Positions 1 to 8,012 of a stretch of DNA of 35,551 nt are shown piece by piece. Source of the DNA: DAITAZ01 sp036824045 (GTDB lineage Bacteria; Pseudomonadota; Gammaproteobacteria; Burkholderiales; Rhodocyclaceae); the NCBI GenBank assembly GCA_036824045.1, contig DAITAZ010000039.1, positions 1 through 35,551 on the forward strand, given 5' to 3'. Every line of letters begins with the position of its first letter. The first letter of the stretch is position 1. The translations under genes and the position numbers were made by a program. The notes beneath the pieces are model-generated. The model was not told where the DNA came from and ran no database searches. It worked only from the letters and a program-made list of their open reading frames with translations.

Positions 1-25
1 TATTCCACTTTCGCGTCACACGGAA

Positions 26-52
26 TTATCGGCAGGCGACGCGGGATCCTTA
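26..52 (-). promoter_or_regulatory. sigma-28 (FliA) type promoter, probably for flgK
   Basis: Read on the minus strand, the -35 box is TAAGGATC (45-52), followed by exactly 11 nt and the -10 box GCCGATAA (26-33). The -10 matches the enterobacterial FliA consensus at 8/8 positions, the -35 matches TAAAGTTT at 5/8, and the spacing is ideal. It lies 62 nt past the flgJ stop and points out of the window. The gene expected there is flgK, so this would be the late-class promoter of flgKL. The target gene itself is not visible. Confidence 0.7.
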
Positions 53-114
53 GGGCCCTCAACCCAGGTTTCGCACGCCACCCAAGGTGGCCGCCTTGGA
101 CAGGCTGGCCCCGA

Positions 115-1260
115 TCAGGCCAGCAGCGTCTGGCGCAAGGTCGAGCCGTTGATGATGCGGGCCAGTTTCACGGCGTACATGGGATCTGTGGCGTAGCCTG
201 CGTCCTGGAGCCCGCGGGCAAAGCGGATCGGGTCGGATTCACCCACCACCCGGGCATAGCGTGGATTGCCCCGGATCAGGTTGGCGTAGTCCTGGAAAGC
301 CTCGGCGTATGAGCCGTAGGTGCGAAAGCGCGCATTCTCCCGACGGGGCTGGCCATTGATGTACTCGACCGTGCTCACTTCCACCGAGCCGCCCTCCCAC
401 CCCCGGGTGGCCTTGATATTGAAGAGGTTGTAGCTGGGACGGCCGTCTTCGGTACGCGTCTGGGACCGGCCCCAACCGGTTTCCAGCGCTGCCTGGGCCA
501 CCAGGAAGCGGGCCGGAATGCCCGTTTGCCGACTGGCCTCCACCGCGTGCGGCCACACCTGGTTGACGAATTCCCGCGGCGCGGCGCCCAGGTCTGCCTC
601 GTTGAAGCCTGCGGCACCCGAAGTCTGACCCACCGCAGCAACGCTCCCGGTAGCAAGTGCGTCCGGTTGGGCGGTGGCCGTCGCCGCGTGGTGCACATCC
701 AGCAACGACCGGGCGCCAACCTGAGTCGGAGGCGTCTCCTGCAATCCTTCCTGCCCAGGTGCCGACGCTTCTGCCCGCGCACGCGCCGAAGCTGCCAGGC
801 CGTTGGCATCGAGGGGGAACCACCGGGGTTCTTCGCTGCTGACCTGGGGCATGCTGAGCTTGAGGGGTTTCTGGCTACTGGCCGCGGGAGCCGGGGTATC
901 GAGCGAGGCCGTTTGCGCCGCATCCTGCCCATTCGGGTTTTGCAGCGCCCGCCCCAATTGCTTTTCGATCATCTGCGCCAGACCTGTCCCGCCCCGGGCG
1001 GCGAGATTCTGGGTCAGTTGCTGGTCGAGCAAGGACTGGTACATCTTGCTCTCATCGCCTTCCAGCAGGCCGGACTGGGGTACCGCCTCCCGCATGGACT
1101 TCATCACCATCTGCAGGAACACGCCCTCGAACTGCCGCGCCGCAGCCTTGAGGGCTTCAGGGGAGTTGTTCCGCGCCACACGCTTCAGATCGTTGAGGCT
1201 GCTGGCGTCGAATGCCGGCCGGTTCAGCGCGGCACTGGTATCCAGGGTCATCTTGTCCAT
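115..1260 (-). CDS. flgJ: Flagellar rod assembly protein / peptidoglycan hydrolase FlgJ
   Basis: FlgJ (381 aa) is the bifunctional periplasmic rod-cap protein that clears peptidoglycan for rod passage. Residues ~35-105 form the rod-binding domain (QFEGVFLQMVMKSMREA, then a Leu/Gln-rich helix). Residues ~225-381 form the beta-N-acetylglucosaminidase domain, with AALETGWGRSQ placing a likely catalytic Glu at 260. Between them lies an Ala/Pro/Gln-rich linker of about 120 residues, which makes the protein longer than enterobacterial FlgJ (about 313 aa). The ATG at 1260 follows a strong GGAGGAAGGG ribosome-binding site, 15 nt after flgI. It is the last gene of the flgB-J run. No signal peptide is seen, as usual for FlgJ. 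Confidence 0.97.
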   Translation of the reverse strand: MDKMTLDTSAALNRPAFDASSLNDLKRVARNNSPEALKAAARQFEGVFLQMVMKSMREAVPQSGLLEGDESKMYQSLLDQQLTQNLAARGGTGLAQMIEKQLGRALQNPNGQDAAQTASLDTPAPAASSQKPLKLSMPQVSSEEPRWFPLDANGLAASARARAEASAPGQEGLQETPPTQVGARSLLDVHHAATATAQPDALATGSVAAVGQTSGAAGFNEADLGAAPREFVNQVWPHAVEASRQTGIPARFLVAQAALETGWGRSQTRTEDGRPSYNLFNIKATRGWEGGSVEVSTVEYINGQPRRENARFRTYGSYAEAFQDYANLIRGNPRYARVVGESDPIRFARGLQDAGYATDPMYAVKLARIINGSTLRQTLLA

Positions 1261-1275
1261 GAGCCCTTCCTCCCG

Positions 1276-2376
1276 TCAGATGACTTCCAGCTCGGCCCGC
1301 AAGGCGCCTGCGGCCTTCATCGCCTGGAGAATGGTGATGAGGTCCTGAGGGTTGGCCCCTACCGCGTTGAGCGCCTTGACCACTTCCGCCAGGTTGGCGC
1401 CGGCCTTGACGTTGATGAGGTTTCCCCCTTCCTGCTTGATATCCACCTGGCCCCGCTCGCCCACCACCGTCTGGCCGCCGGAGAAAGGCGCGGGCTGGCT
1501 TACCACCGGTTCGCTGTTGACCGTCACCGAAAGGTTGCCATGCGCCACGGCGCAAGGCTGCAGGGCGACCGCCTGGTTCATCACCACCGAGCCGGTGCGG
1601 CCATTGACGATGACCTTGGCTGCGGCCATGTTGGGCTGGACATCAAGCGACTCCAGCCGCGCCATGAACGACACCCGCTGGTCCGGGTCCGCTGGCGCCC
1701 GGACCTGGATCTGGCGGCTGTCCAGCGCCCGGGCGATTGCCCCGCCCAAGCCACGGTTGATGGCATCCACCACCTTCTGCGCGGTACCAAAATCCGCCTG
1801 ATTGAGCTCCAGCATCACGAACTCGCCCTGCCCCACGCTGGTGGGCACGGCCCGCTCCACCGTCGCCCCCCCGGCAATCCGCCCGACCGACAAGTGGTTG
1901 ACGGTGACCTTGGCCCCACCGGCTTGCGCCCCAACCCCGCCGACCAGCACATTGCCTTGCGCCACGGCGTAGACGTTGCCATCCGCGCCCTTGAGTGGGG
2001 TCATGATCAGCGTGCCGCCACGGAGCGACTTGGCATTGCCGATGGACGAGACGGTCACGTCCAGCGCCTGCCCGGGACGGGAGAACGGCGGCAACGTCGC
2101 CGTCACCATGACCCCGGCCACGTTCTTCAGTTGCAGCGCCTGCCCCGGGGGCAGGTTGACGCCCATGTTGGAAAGCATGCTGACGATGCTCTGGACTGTA
2201 AATGGCGTCTGGGTCGTCTGGTCACCGCTGCCATCGAGCCCGACCACGAGGCCGTAGCCCACGAGCTGGTTGTTGCGCACCCCGGCGATGGCGGCCAGAT
2301 CCTTGACACGCTCGGCATGCACAGCCGGCATGGCGGCCATCAGCAATGCCAGGAGCAGGAGGCGGAAAGCGTTCAT
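1276..2376 (-). CDS. flgI: Flagellar P-ring protein FlgI
   Basis: FlgI (366 aa, normal length) polymerises into the P ring, the bushing around the rod in the peptidoglycan layer. A Sec signal peptide (MNAFRLLLLALLMAAMPAVHA) precedes the mature start ERVKDLAAIAGVRNNQLVGY, which is highly characteristic of the family. Further FlgI signatures are VGLDGSGDQT, FTVQSIVSML and, near the end, a QDLITILQAMKAAGAL segment. GAGGGACGGG precedes the ATG. It lies 12 nt after flgH and 15 nt before flgJ, so it is clearly co-transcribed. FlgA, encoded at 8013-8696, is its assembly chaperone. Confidence 0.98.
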   Translation of the reverse strand: MNAFRLLLLALLMAAMPAVHAERVKDLAAIAGVRNNQLVGYGLVVGLDGSGDQTTQTPFTVQSIVSMLSNMGVNLPPGQALQLKNVAGVMVTATLPPFSRPGQALDVTVSSIGNAKSLRGGTLIMTPLKGADGNVYAVAQGNVLVGGVGAQAGGAKVTVNHLSVGRIAGGATVERAVPTSVGQGEFVMLELNQADFGTAQKVVDAINRGLGGAIARALDSRQIQVRAPADPDQRVSFMARLESLDVQPNMAAAKVIVNGRTGSVVMNQAVALQPCAVAHGNLSVTVNSEPVVSQPAPFSGGQTVVGERGQVDIKQEGGNLINVKAGANLAEVVKALNAVGANPQDLITILQAMKAAGALRAELEVI

Positions 2377-2388
2377 CCCGTCCCTCGT

Positions 2389-3063
2389 TCAGAAAGGCAG
2401 CACGGTCAGGAAAAAGCGGGAAAGCCAGCCCATCTGCTGGGCGGAATCCAGAAAGCCGCTACCCTTGTATTCGATCCGCGCATCGGCCACCTGGGTCGAT
2501 TGCACAGTGTTGGCCGAAGTGATGTTGTTGGGGTTCACCACGCCCGAGAAGCGCACGAATTCCTGCGCCTGATTGATCGCCACCTGTTTTTCCCCCGACA
2601 CCAGAAGATTGCCGTTGGGGTACACATCGATGACGGTCACCGTGATCGTGCCGCTGAAATCGTTGTTGGCATTGGACTCCCCCTTGCCCGAGAACTTGTT
2701 GCTGTCGTTGGCCTCCAGGCCTAGTCCGAGCAATCCCTTGCCGGGCAAGTGGTTGAGCACCGGAATACCCGCCTTGACCGATGCGGTACGCTCGGCCGTC
2801 GTAGCCGACTTCTTGTTGGCCTGGGTCTTTTCAGTGATCTGGATGGTCAAGGTGTCGCCCAGGTAGCGCGCGCGCCTGTCTTCGAACAACGGTCTGGCCG
2901 TGCCTGCCTGATAGATGGCGCCATTGGCCGCCACCGGGGCGGGCGGGGGCGCGGGGCGCACCGACATGGGCTGATGCACGTTGGTGGCTGGCGCCTGGGT
3001 CATGGCGCAGCCCACCAATGCGATGGCGGCGACAGCCGCGGCGGACAGGCTTCGGGCTTGCAT
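2389..3063 (-). CDS. flgH: Flagellar L-ring lipoprotein FlgH
   Basis: FlgH (224 aa from this start) forms the outer-membrane L ring. It has a lipoprotein signal with lipobox LVGC (lipidated Cys19) and a downstream FlgH core including SLFEDRRARYLGDTLTIQI-like sequence and a conserved GxxNPNNI segment (VVNPNNITS). I chose the ATG at 3063 because GAGGGTGA sits about 9 nt upstream and the signal peptide then starts cleanly. A TTG at 3078, overlapping the flgG stop, would add five residues and lacks support. It follows flgG by 11 nt. FlgH, FlgI and FlgG together make the distal rod and rings. Confidence 0.97.
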   Translation of the reverse strand: MQARSLSAAAVAAIALVGCAMTQAPATNVHQPMSVRPAPPPAPVAANGAIYQAGTARPLFEDRRARYLGDTLTIQITEKTQANKKSATTAERTASVKAGIPVLNHLPGKGLLGLGLEANDSNKFSGKGESNANNDFSGTITVTVIDVYPNGNLLVSGEKQVAINQAQEFVRFSGVVNPNNITSANTVQSTQVADARIEYKGSGFLDSAQQMGWLSRFFLTVLPF

Positions 3064-3074
3064 GGCCGTCACCC

Positions 3075-3857
3075 TCAAAGCTGGGTCAGCCGGCCCAGCA
3101 TCTGATCCGAAGTCTGGACCGCCTTGGAGTTGATTTCATAGGCCCGCTGGGTCTGAATCATGCCCACCAGTTCCTCCACCACATTGACGTTGGACGTTTC
3201 CACGTAGCCCTGATTGAGACCGCCGGCGCCGTTGGTGCCCGGGGTGTTGGGCGTGGCGGTGCCGGACGAGGCAGTTTCCATGTAGAGATTCTCACCCATG
3301 CTCTGCAATCCACCCGGATTGACGAAGGTGACCAACTGGATCTGCCCGACCTGGGTCGGGGCCGACTGGCCGGCTTGCAGCACGCTGACCACACCGTCCT
3401 TGCCGATGGTGACCGACTGGGCGTTGGCGGGAATGGTGATGGCCGGCTGCAACGGGTAGCCACTGGAAGTGACAATCTGCCCTTGGGCGTCCTTCTGGAA
3501 GTTGCCGTCACGGGTGTAGGCGGTGGAGCCATCCGGCATCTGGATCGGGAAAAATCCTTGCCCCTGGATAGCCACGTCCAGCGAGTTGCCCGTCTGGGTG
3601 AGGTTGCCCTGGGTATGCACCCGTTCGGTGGCGATGGGCCGCACACCCGTTCCGAGCATCAACCCGGAAGGAATGGTGGTTTGCTGCGTGGATTGGGCAC
3701 CGGGCTGGCGCAGGTTCTGGTATAGCAAATCCTCGAACACCGCCTTGGCTTTCTTGAAACCATTGGTGCTCACATTGGCCAGATTGTTGGTGATCACGTC
3801 CAGGTTGGTCTGCTGGGCATCCAGGCCTGTCTTGGCGATCCAGAGGGAACGAATCAT
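3075..3857 (-). CDS. flgG: Flagellar distal rod protein FlgG
   Basis: FlgG (260 aa, standard length) is the distal rod subunit. The N-terminal rod motif is TGLDAQQTNLDVITNNLANV. The middle carries GNSLDVAIQGQGFF and AYTRDGNFQ, and the C-terminal helix includes SNVNVVEELVGMIQTQRAYE. N- and C-terminal heptad helices pack as in all axial rod/hook proteins. The ATG at 3857 is preceded by GGGAG. The upstream neighbour is the 61-aa ORF at 3903-4088 rather than flgF directly, which is unusual because flgF and flgG normally adjoin. Confidence 0.98.
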   Translation of the reverse strand: MIRSLWIAKTGLDAQQTNLDVITNNLANVSTNGFKKAKAVFEDLLYQNLRQPGAQSTQQTTIPSGLMLGTGVRPIATERVHTQGNLTQTGNSLDVAIQGQGFFPIQMPDGSTAYTRDGNFQKDAQGQIVTSSGYPLQPAITIPANAQSVTIGKDGVVSVLQAGQSAPTQVGQIQLVTFVNPGGLQSMGENLYMETASSGTATPNTPGTNGAGGLNQGYVETSNVNVVEELVGMIQTQRAYEINSKAVQTSDQMLGRLTQL

Positions 3858-3902
3858 CCGGTTTCTCCCGTTATGGCTTGTTGTTGGATGAAGCGACCTG
3901 AT

Positions 3903-4088
3903 TCAGTCGGCGAACACGCTGCTCAGGCCACGATGCCGACGGCTGCGAAAGACTCGGCCAATCATGCGCTGCAGCCAGCCGGCCGGTTTTTCCCGGGTCA
4001 GCACGGCCTTGTCCGCATACGGCCAGATGTGAATCATCTCGGGTTCGCTCAACAGCAGGGGCTCACGGAAGCTGAAGGATCGTTTCAT
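3903..4088 (-). CDS. Small basic protein of unknown function between flgF and flgG
   Basis: This is a 61-aa ORF, not recognised, filling the 258-bp space between flgF and flgG in the same direction. The start ATG has GGAG 8 nt upstream. The gap to flgF is 27 nt and to flgG 45 nt. About three quarters of its third codon positions are G or C, in keeping with the neighbouring genes. The protein starts MKRSFSFREPLLLSEPEMIH and has an Arg-rich C-terminal half (GRVFRSRRHRG). It has no signal peptide, membrane segment or Cys. Its place in the operon suggests expression with the rod genes, but no function can be inferred. It could be lineage-specific or, less likely, a non-coding spacer. Confidence 0.6.
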   Translation of the reverse strand: MKRSFSFREPLLLSEPEMIHIWPYADKAVLTREKPAGWLQRMIGRVFRSRRHRGLSSVFAD

Positions 4089-4115
4089 CGGACATCTCCG
4101 TCTCAGGTTTGGGGA

Positions 4116-4856
4116 TTAGCGGTGGGCAAGCACCTGCATGCCTGCCTGATCGTTTGCCTCCTCGGATTGCAACATCTTCAATTGCATTTCAAATTGCCGA
4201 GCAAGGCCGATCATGTTGACCATCTCTTCCACAACGTTCACGTTGCTGCCCTCCAGGTAGCCCGAGGCCAGCACCACGTTGGCATCCACTTCCGCGGGCT
4301 GGCCGTTGGCCATGCGGAACAGGCCATCCTCGCCGCGCTTGAGATCCGCTTCCTGCGGGTTCACCAGCTTGATCCGACCCACGGGCGCCACGGTGTTCTT
4401 CGCGCCGGTGCTGGGCACCACTGATACCGAGCCGTCCCGCCCGATGGTGATTTCGTTGTCCGGCGGGATCGTGATCGGACCGCCATCGCCCAGCACGGGG
4501 AGCCCGCTGCGGGTCTGCAACACTCCGTTGGCGGACACTTCCAGGCTGCCGTTGCGGGTATAGGCTTCGCTGCCGTCGGGCATCTGCACAGCGATCCAGC
4601 CCTTGCCCTGCACCGCCAGATCCAGGCTGCGGCCGGTGTGCTGGATGGGCCCCGGGTCGAAATTGTTGGAAACGCTGGCATCCACCACGAACGCCCGCGT
4701 TGGAAGCCCCTCGGAAAGCACGGGTACGGCCCTCAGCTTGTGCTCCTCGGCCCGGTAGCCGGTGGATGTGGCGTTAGCCAGGTTGTGCGCCACCGCCGCC
4801 TGGCGGCCCATGGTGTGCTTGGCGCCGGTCATCGACAGATAGATCAGGCGATCCAC
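4116..4856 (-). CDS. flgF: Flagellar proximal rod protein FlgF
   Basis: FlgF (246 aa) is one of the proximal rod subunits. It has the rod signature AAVAHNLANATSTGYRAE near the N-terminus, GRSLDLAVQGKGWIAVQ and AYTRNGSLEVSANG in the middle, and SNVNVVEEMVNMIGLARQFE in the C-terminal helix. The opening MDRLIYLSMTGAKHTM separates FlgF from FlgG. The start codon is GTG at 4856 with GGAG 7 nt upstream. It lies 34 nt after flgE. Unusually, it is separated from flgG by a small ORF. Confidence 0.97.
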   Translation of the reverse strand: MDRLIYLSMTGAKHTMGRQAAVAHNLANATSTGYRAEEHKLRAVPVLSEGLPTRAFVVDASVSNNFDPGPIQHTGRSLDLAVQGKGWIAVQMPDGSEAYTRNGSLEVSANGVLQTRSGLPVLGDGGPITIPPDNEITIGRDGSVSVVPSTGAKNTVAPVGRIKLVNPQEADLKRGEDGLFRMANGQPAEVDANVVLASGYLEGSNVNVVEEMVNMIGLARQFEMQLKMLQSEEANDQAGMQVLAHR

Positions 4857-4890
4857 GGGCTCACTCCATCAGTCCAGAGGGGGGCACGCA

Positions 4891-6129
4891 TCAGCGCAGA
4901 TTGACCAGGGTCTGCATGATCTGGTCTTCCGTCTTGATGGATTGGGCGTTGGCCTGGTAGGCGCGCTGCATGGTGATCATGTCCACCAGTTGTTCAGTGA
5001 GGTCCACGTTGGACTCTTCCACCGCGGAGGACTGCAACACGCCCAGGCTACTGGTGCCCGGCTTGCCCACCAGGGGCGGACCGGACTCGGAAGACTCTGC
5101 CCACTGGTTGTTGCCCAAGGACACCAAGCCGTTCGGAGCGGTGAAGTTGGCCAGGGCTACTTGCCCCAGATTGCGCGACTGACCGTTGCTGTAGCGAGCC
5201 TGGACGATGCCGTCCTCATCGATGTTGAGCCCGGACAGCCGGCCGGCGGAAAAGCCGTTCTGGCTCATGAGATTCACCCCGAAGCTCGAACCGAACTGGG
5301 TCGTCTTGGAGAAATCCATGGTGAAATCCAGGGGCGAGACGGCACCGGTACTGACCGTGACGCTCTGCGGAATGGCATCGTTGGGCACTGCCACCCCGCC
5401 CTGGGAAACGGCGCTCAAAGCCCCGCTGGAGGAAAACGTCAGGGAAGTGGCCGCGCCAACGGCGCCGCCATCCAGGCTGGTGTACATGTCCCACTGCCCG
5501 GCGGTCGCGGATTTGACGAAGTACATCGTCGACGTGTGGGCATTACCGAGGGAGTCGTAAACGGTGAGCGCGGTGGATGAGGTGTAGCTCTTCGGGTCCG
5601 TCATGGAGAACGGGGAATTGCTGGGCGCGGACTCGCGGGAATCCAGGTTCAGCCCGACCGACGCGGTGCTGGTGGCGGTGGGCGTCAGATCCGAGGTATC
5701 CACCGTCAGATCGGTGGGCGAGGCCGAAAGGATGGTGCCGGAGGAGTCCGCCGGGTAACCCGTGAGGCGCAAACCCTGGTCATTGACGATGTAACCGTTC
5801 TTGTCCACGTCGAACTGACCATTGCGGGTATAGCTGATCGTCCCGTTCTGGCTCATGCGGAAAAAACCGTTGCCGTTGATGGCCACATCCAGCGGATTGT
5901 CGGTGACCGTGACGTTCCCCTGGGTGAAGACCTGGGAGATGGAACTCACCATGGTGCCGATCCCCACCTGGTTGTCACCCGTGCGGGACAGGGACGCAGC
6001 GTAGACGTCGGAAAAATGCGCTTCGGACTGCTTGAAGCCCACCGTATTGGAGTTGGCGACGTTGTTGCTGATGACGTCCAGCGCCTTGGACGAAGCATTG
6101 AGTCCGGAAAGTCCCTGCTGAAAGCTCAT
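4891..6129 (-). CDS. flgE: Flagellar hook protein FlgE
   Basis: FlgE (412 aa) builds the hook, the universal joint outside the cell. The N-terminus MSFQQGLSGLNASSKALDVI and the following NNVANSNTVGFKQ are diagnostic. The D1/D2 region holds DNPLDVAINGNGFFRMS and YTRNGQFDVDKNG, and the end is VDLTEQLVDMITMQRAYQAN. The ATG at 6129 has GGGAGAAC upstream. A longer in-frame start at 6171 would add a non-conserved 14-residue tail and is rejected. It lies 50 nt downstream of flgD, whose product caps the growing hook. Confidence 0.98.
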   Translation of the reverse strand: MSFQQGLSGLNASSKALDVISNNVANSNTVGFKQSEAHFSDVYAASLSRTGDNQVGIGTMVSSISQVFTQGNVTVTDNPLDVAINGNGFFRMSQNGTISYTRNGQFDVDKNGYIVNDQGLRLTGYPADSSGTILSASPTDLTVDTSDLTPTATSTASVGLNLDSRESAPSNSPFSMTDPKSYTSSTALTVYDSLGNAHTSTMYFVKSATAGQWDMYTSLDGGAVGAATSLTFSSSGALSAVSQGGVAVPNDAIPQSVTVSTGAVSPLDFTMDFSKTTQFGSSFGVNLMSQNGFSAGRLSGLNIDEDGIVQARYSNGQSRNLGQVALANFTAPNGLVSLGNNQWAESSESGPPLVGKPGTSSLGVLQSSAVEESNVDLTEQLVDMITMQRAYQANAQSIKTEDQIMQTLVNLR

Positions 6130-6179
6130 GTTGTGTTCTCCCGTTCGCGTGTGGGGCCACCCTTCAGGCAAGGGGCCCT

Positions 6180-6869
6180 TTAGTTGATCTGCTTGATGTC
6201 ACCCATGACGAAACTGTTGCCCGAGGCCAACGACAAGGTGATGCCCGAGGCGCCGCGCGCCACGCCATTGACCTTGCCGTACTGGAGCACCTCGGCGCTC
6301 ACCTTCTGGCCGGTTTCGGTCGCCTCCACCTTCACCGAGTACTGGCCATCCGTGGCGCTGGCGCCCGAGTCCGTCTTGCCGTCCCATGTAAAGTTCATGG
6401 TGCCCGCCGCACCACCGTCGAGTTCCAGGGTGCGGACAGCCCGGCCATTGGCATCACTGATGGTGACCGTCACCTTGTCGGCCGCGGCGGAAAGCTCGAT
6501 TCCACCTCTGGCGGAGCCATTGGCAAGGGTCAGCCCCGAGCCGGGAACCAGCACTTCCCGTCCCACCAGGGCTGCGGCCTGAATGGTCTGATTGGCGGTG
6601 GCGCCGTCCACCAGGGACTGAATGGCCGAGTTGAGCTTTTCGATCCCCTGGACGGTACTGATTTGTGCCAACTGGCTGGTCATCTGCGAGTTGTCCATGG
6701 GGTTCATCGGATCCTGATTCTTGAGCTGCGTCACCAGCAGAGTCAGAAAGCGGTTCTGGATTTCCTCTGCCGACTTGGCATCGGTGCTGGTCGTGGTGTT
6801 CTTGCTACCGTTGAGGGAGGCCAGCAACTCCGTGGAGATGCTGGAACCGACGGCTGAAGTACTGGCCAT
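6180..6869 (-). CDS. flgD: Flagellar hook cap / hook assembly protein FlgD
   Basis: FlgD (229 aa) is the scaffold that sits on the growing hook and promotes FlgE polymerisation; it is later replaced by hook-filament junction proteins. The conserved N-terminal export and cap segment is visible as NRFLTLLVTQLKNQDPMNP, MDNSQMTSQLAQIS and GIEKLN. The C-terminal half is a beta-rich FlgD Ig/tudor-like region (WDGKTDSGASATDGQYSVKV). The N-terminus is Ser/Thr-rich and low complexity. The ATG at 6869 is followed by a normal flgD-flgE arrangement. The 54-nt gap from flgC is slightly larger than others in this operon. Confidence 0.97.
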   Translation of the reverse strand: MASTSAVGSSISTELLASLNGSKNTTTSTDAKSAEEIQNRFLTLLVTQLKNQDPMNPMDNSQMTSQLAQISTVQGIEKLNSAIQSLVDGATANQTIQAAALVGREVLVPGSGLTLANGSARGGIELSAAADKVTVTISDANGRAVRTLELDGGAAGTMNFTWDGKTDSGASATDGQYSVKVEATETGQKVSAEVLQYGKVNGVARGASGITLSLASGNSFVMGDIKQIN

Positions 6870-6923
6870 GGTGGGTGTGCTCCGCTATGGGGACTGACAA
6901 AGAAGGGGGCTGGCCAGCCGGGC

Positions 6924-7328
6924 TCAGGACCCGATCTGCAAGGTCTTGAGCATCAGGGTCTTGGCCGTGCTCATCACCTCGGCGTTGTTCTGGTACGAGC
7001 GGGAAGCGGAGATCATGTTCACCATCTCCTCCACCACGTTCACGTTGGGCAGGGAGACGTACCCCTGATCGTTGGCGAGCGGGTTCTTCGGGTCGTACTG
7101 GGTGCGCGGTGGCGAGGCATCTTCCACCACCTGGGTTACCTTCACGCCTTGCGATTCGGGTCCGCCCAAAGGGGTCGCCTGGAACACCACCTGTTTTGCC
7201 CGGTACCCCTTGCCGTCGGAACTGACCACGCTGTCGGCGTTGGCCAGGTTGCTGGCCACCGCGTTAAGCCGGGTGGACTGGGCGGTGAGCGCGGAACCCG
7301 CAATGGTGAATACGTTGAGCATGCTCAT
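6924..7328 (-). CDS. flgC: Flagellar proximal rod protein FlgC
   Basis: FlgC (134 aa) is a proximal rod subunit. The family N-terminus MSMLNVFTIAGSALTAQSTR is followed by LNAVASNLANADSV, and the C-terminal helix is LPNVNVVEEMVNMISASRSY. The ATG at 7328 has AAGGA 8 nt upstream and begins 2 nt after the flgB stop. A GTG two codons earlier (7334), overlapping flgB, is possible but matches the family start less well. Tight spacing implies translational coupling with flgB. Confidence 0.97.
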   Translation of the reverse strand: MSMLNVFTIAGSALTAQSTRLNAVASNLANADSVVSSDGKGYRAKQVVFQATPLGGPESQGVKVTQVVEDASPPRTQYDPKNPLANDQGYVSLPNVNVVEEMVNMISASRSYQNNAEVMSTAKTLMLKTLQIGS

Positions 7329-7330
7329 GA

Positions 7331-7738
7331 TCACTGTCCTTGAATGGCCTGTGAGAGGGTTTTCAGCACGCCGTTTACAAACGTGACGCTGGCTTCGTAC
7401 TGGACAGCGTTCTCGGCAAACTGGGCCCGTTCCACGTTCAGATCGACCGTATTGCCGTCCACGCTCGATTGCGTTTCGCTGCGGTAAAGTGCCGCGTTGT
7501 CCAGCGCCGAACCTGCCGTTCCGCTCAGGTGCCGGTTTGACGTGCGCTTGAGACTGAGGGGGTCGCCGCCGCCCGGCCCCAGGGCCTGACGCAACGAGTC
7601 CTGAAAATTCACGTCCCGCGCCTTGTAATGGGGGGTGTCGGCGTTCGCGATGTTGGAAGCCAGCAACTGCTGCCGATAGGAGCGGACTGACAAGGCGTTC
7701 TGGTGAAAACTCAGTGCCTTGTCGAAAGTGTTTGCCAT
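7331..7738 (-). CDS. flgB: Flagellar basal-body rod protein FlgB
   Basis: FlgB (135 aa) is the most proximal rod protein and the first gene of the minus-strand rod/hook run. Conserved features are FDKALSFHQNALSVRSYRQQ, LLASNIANADTPHYKARDV and, at the end, DLNVERAQFAENAVQYEASV. The ATG at 7738 has GGGTGA about 9 nt upstream. The operon promoter should lie in the 274-bp divergent gap shared with flgA, but I could not identify it confidently. Confidence 0.97.
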   Translation of the reverse strand: MANTFDKALSFHQNALSVRSYRQQLLASNIANADTPHYKARDVNFQDSLRQALGPGGGDPLSLKRTSNRHLSGTAGSALDNAALYRSETQSSVDGNTVDLNVERAQFAENAVQYEASVTFVNGVLKTLSQAIQGQ

Positions 7739-8012
7739 CGAACCGTCACCCGTAACAAGTCCATCGTGGCCACCATCCTAGGTGCGCCGATTCCGTCACG
7801 ATCTGGCGATAAAACGCGGAAAGGCCGGGCAATCCTGATGGGCACCTTTACCTCTTTGGCAGCCGGACAGCCTGTCGATACCACCAATGCAAACATAGGC
7901 TTAGGCGCTAGGGGACGGCAGGCGAAGAGGACCGGTTTACCCAAGCATTTCCTCCAGCGCGCCAGCACACGCCGATGCTCCAATGCGGTCTGTTCCCGCA
8001 GACCCACCAACC
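7739..8012. other. Divergent flgB/flgA intergenic region
   Basis: This 274-bp region between the divergently read flgB and flgA should hold promoters for both units. Visible elements are an 11-bp palindrome GACAGCCTGTC (7866-7876) and a minimal GG-N10-GC spacing (7858-7871) that is too poor to call a sigma-54 promoter. No good sigma-28 box, sigma-70 pair, terminator or credible gene is seen. The region is expected to bind the class-II flagellar activator, but no site can be named from sequence alone. Confidence 0.5.

Noticed and set aside
526..2724. 732-codon open frame on the plus strand across flgJ, flgI and flgH
   Set aside because: It is antisense to three certain flagellar genes, with Arg/His/Leu-rich composition typical of the reverse of GC-rich coding DNA and no recognisable domain.
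7858..7871. GG-N10-GC element as a sigma-54 promoter for flgA
   Set aside because: Only the minimal dinucleotides fit; the TTGC at -12 and the CACG after GG are missing, and the start would be ~130 nt from flgA.
7711..8010. 99-codon minus-strand frame across the flgA-flgB gap
   Set aside because: It overlaps the flgB start in another frame, shows no family resemblance and no ribosome-binding site.
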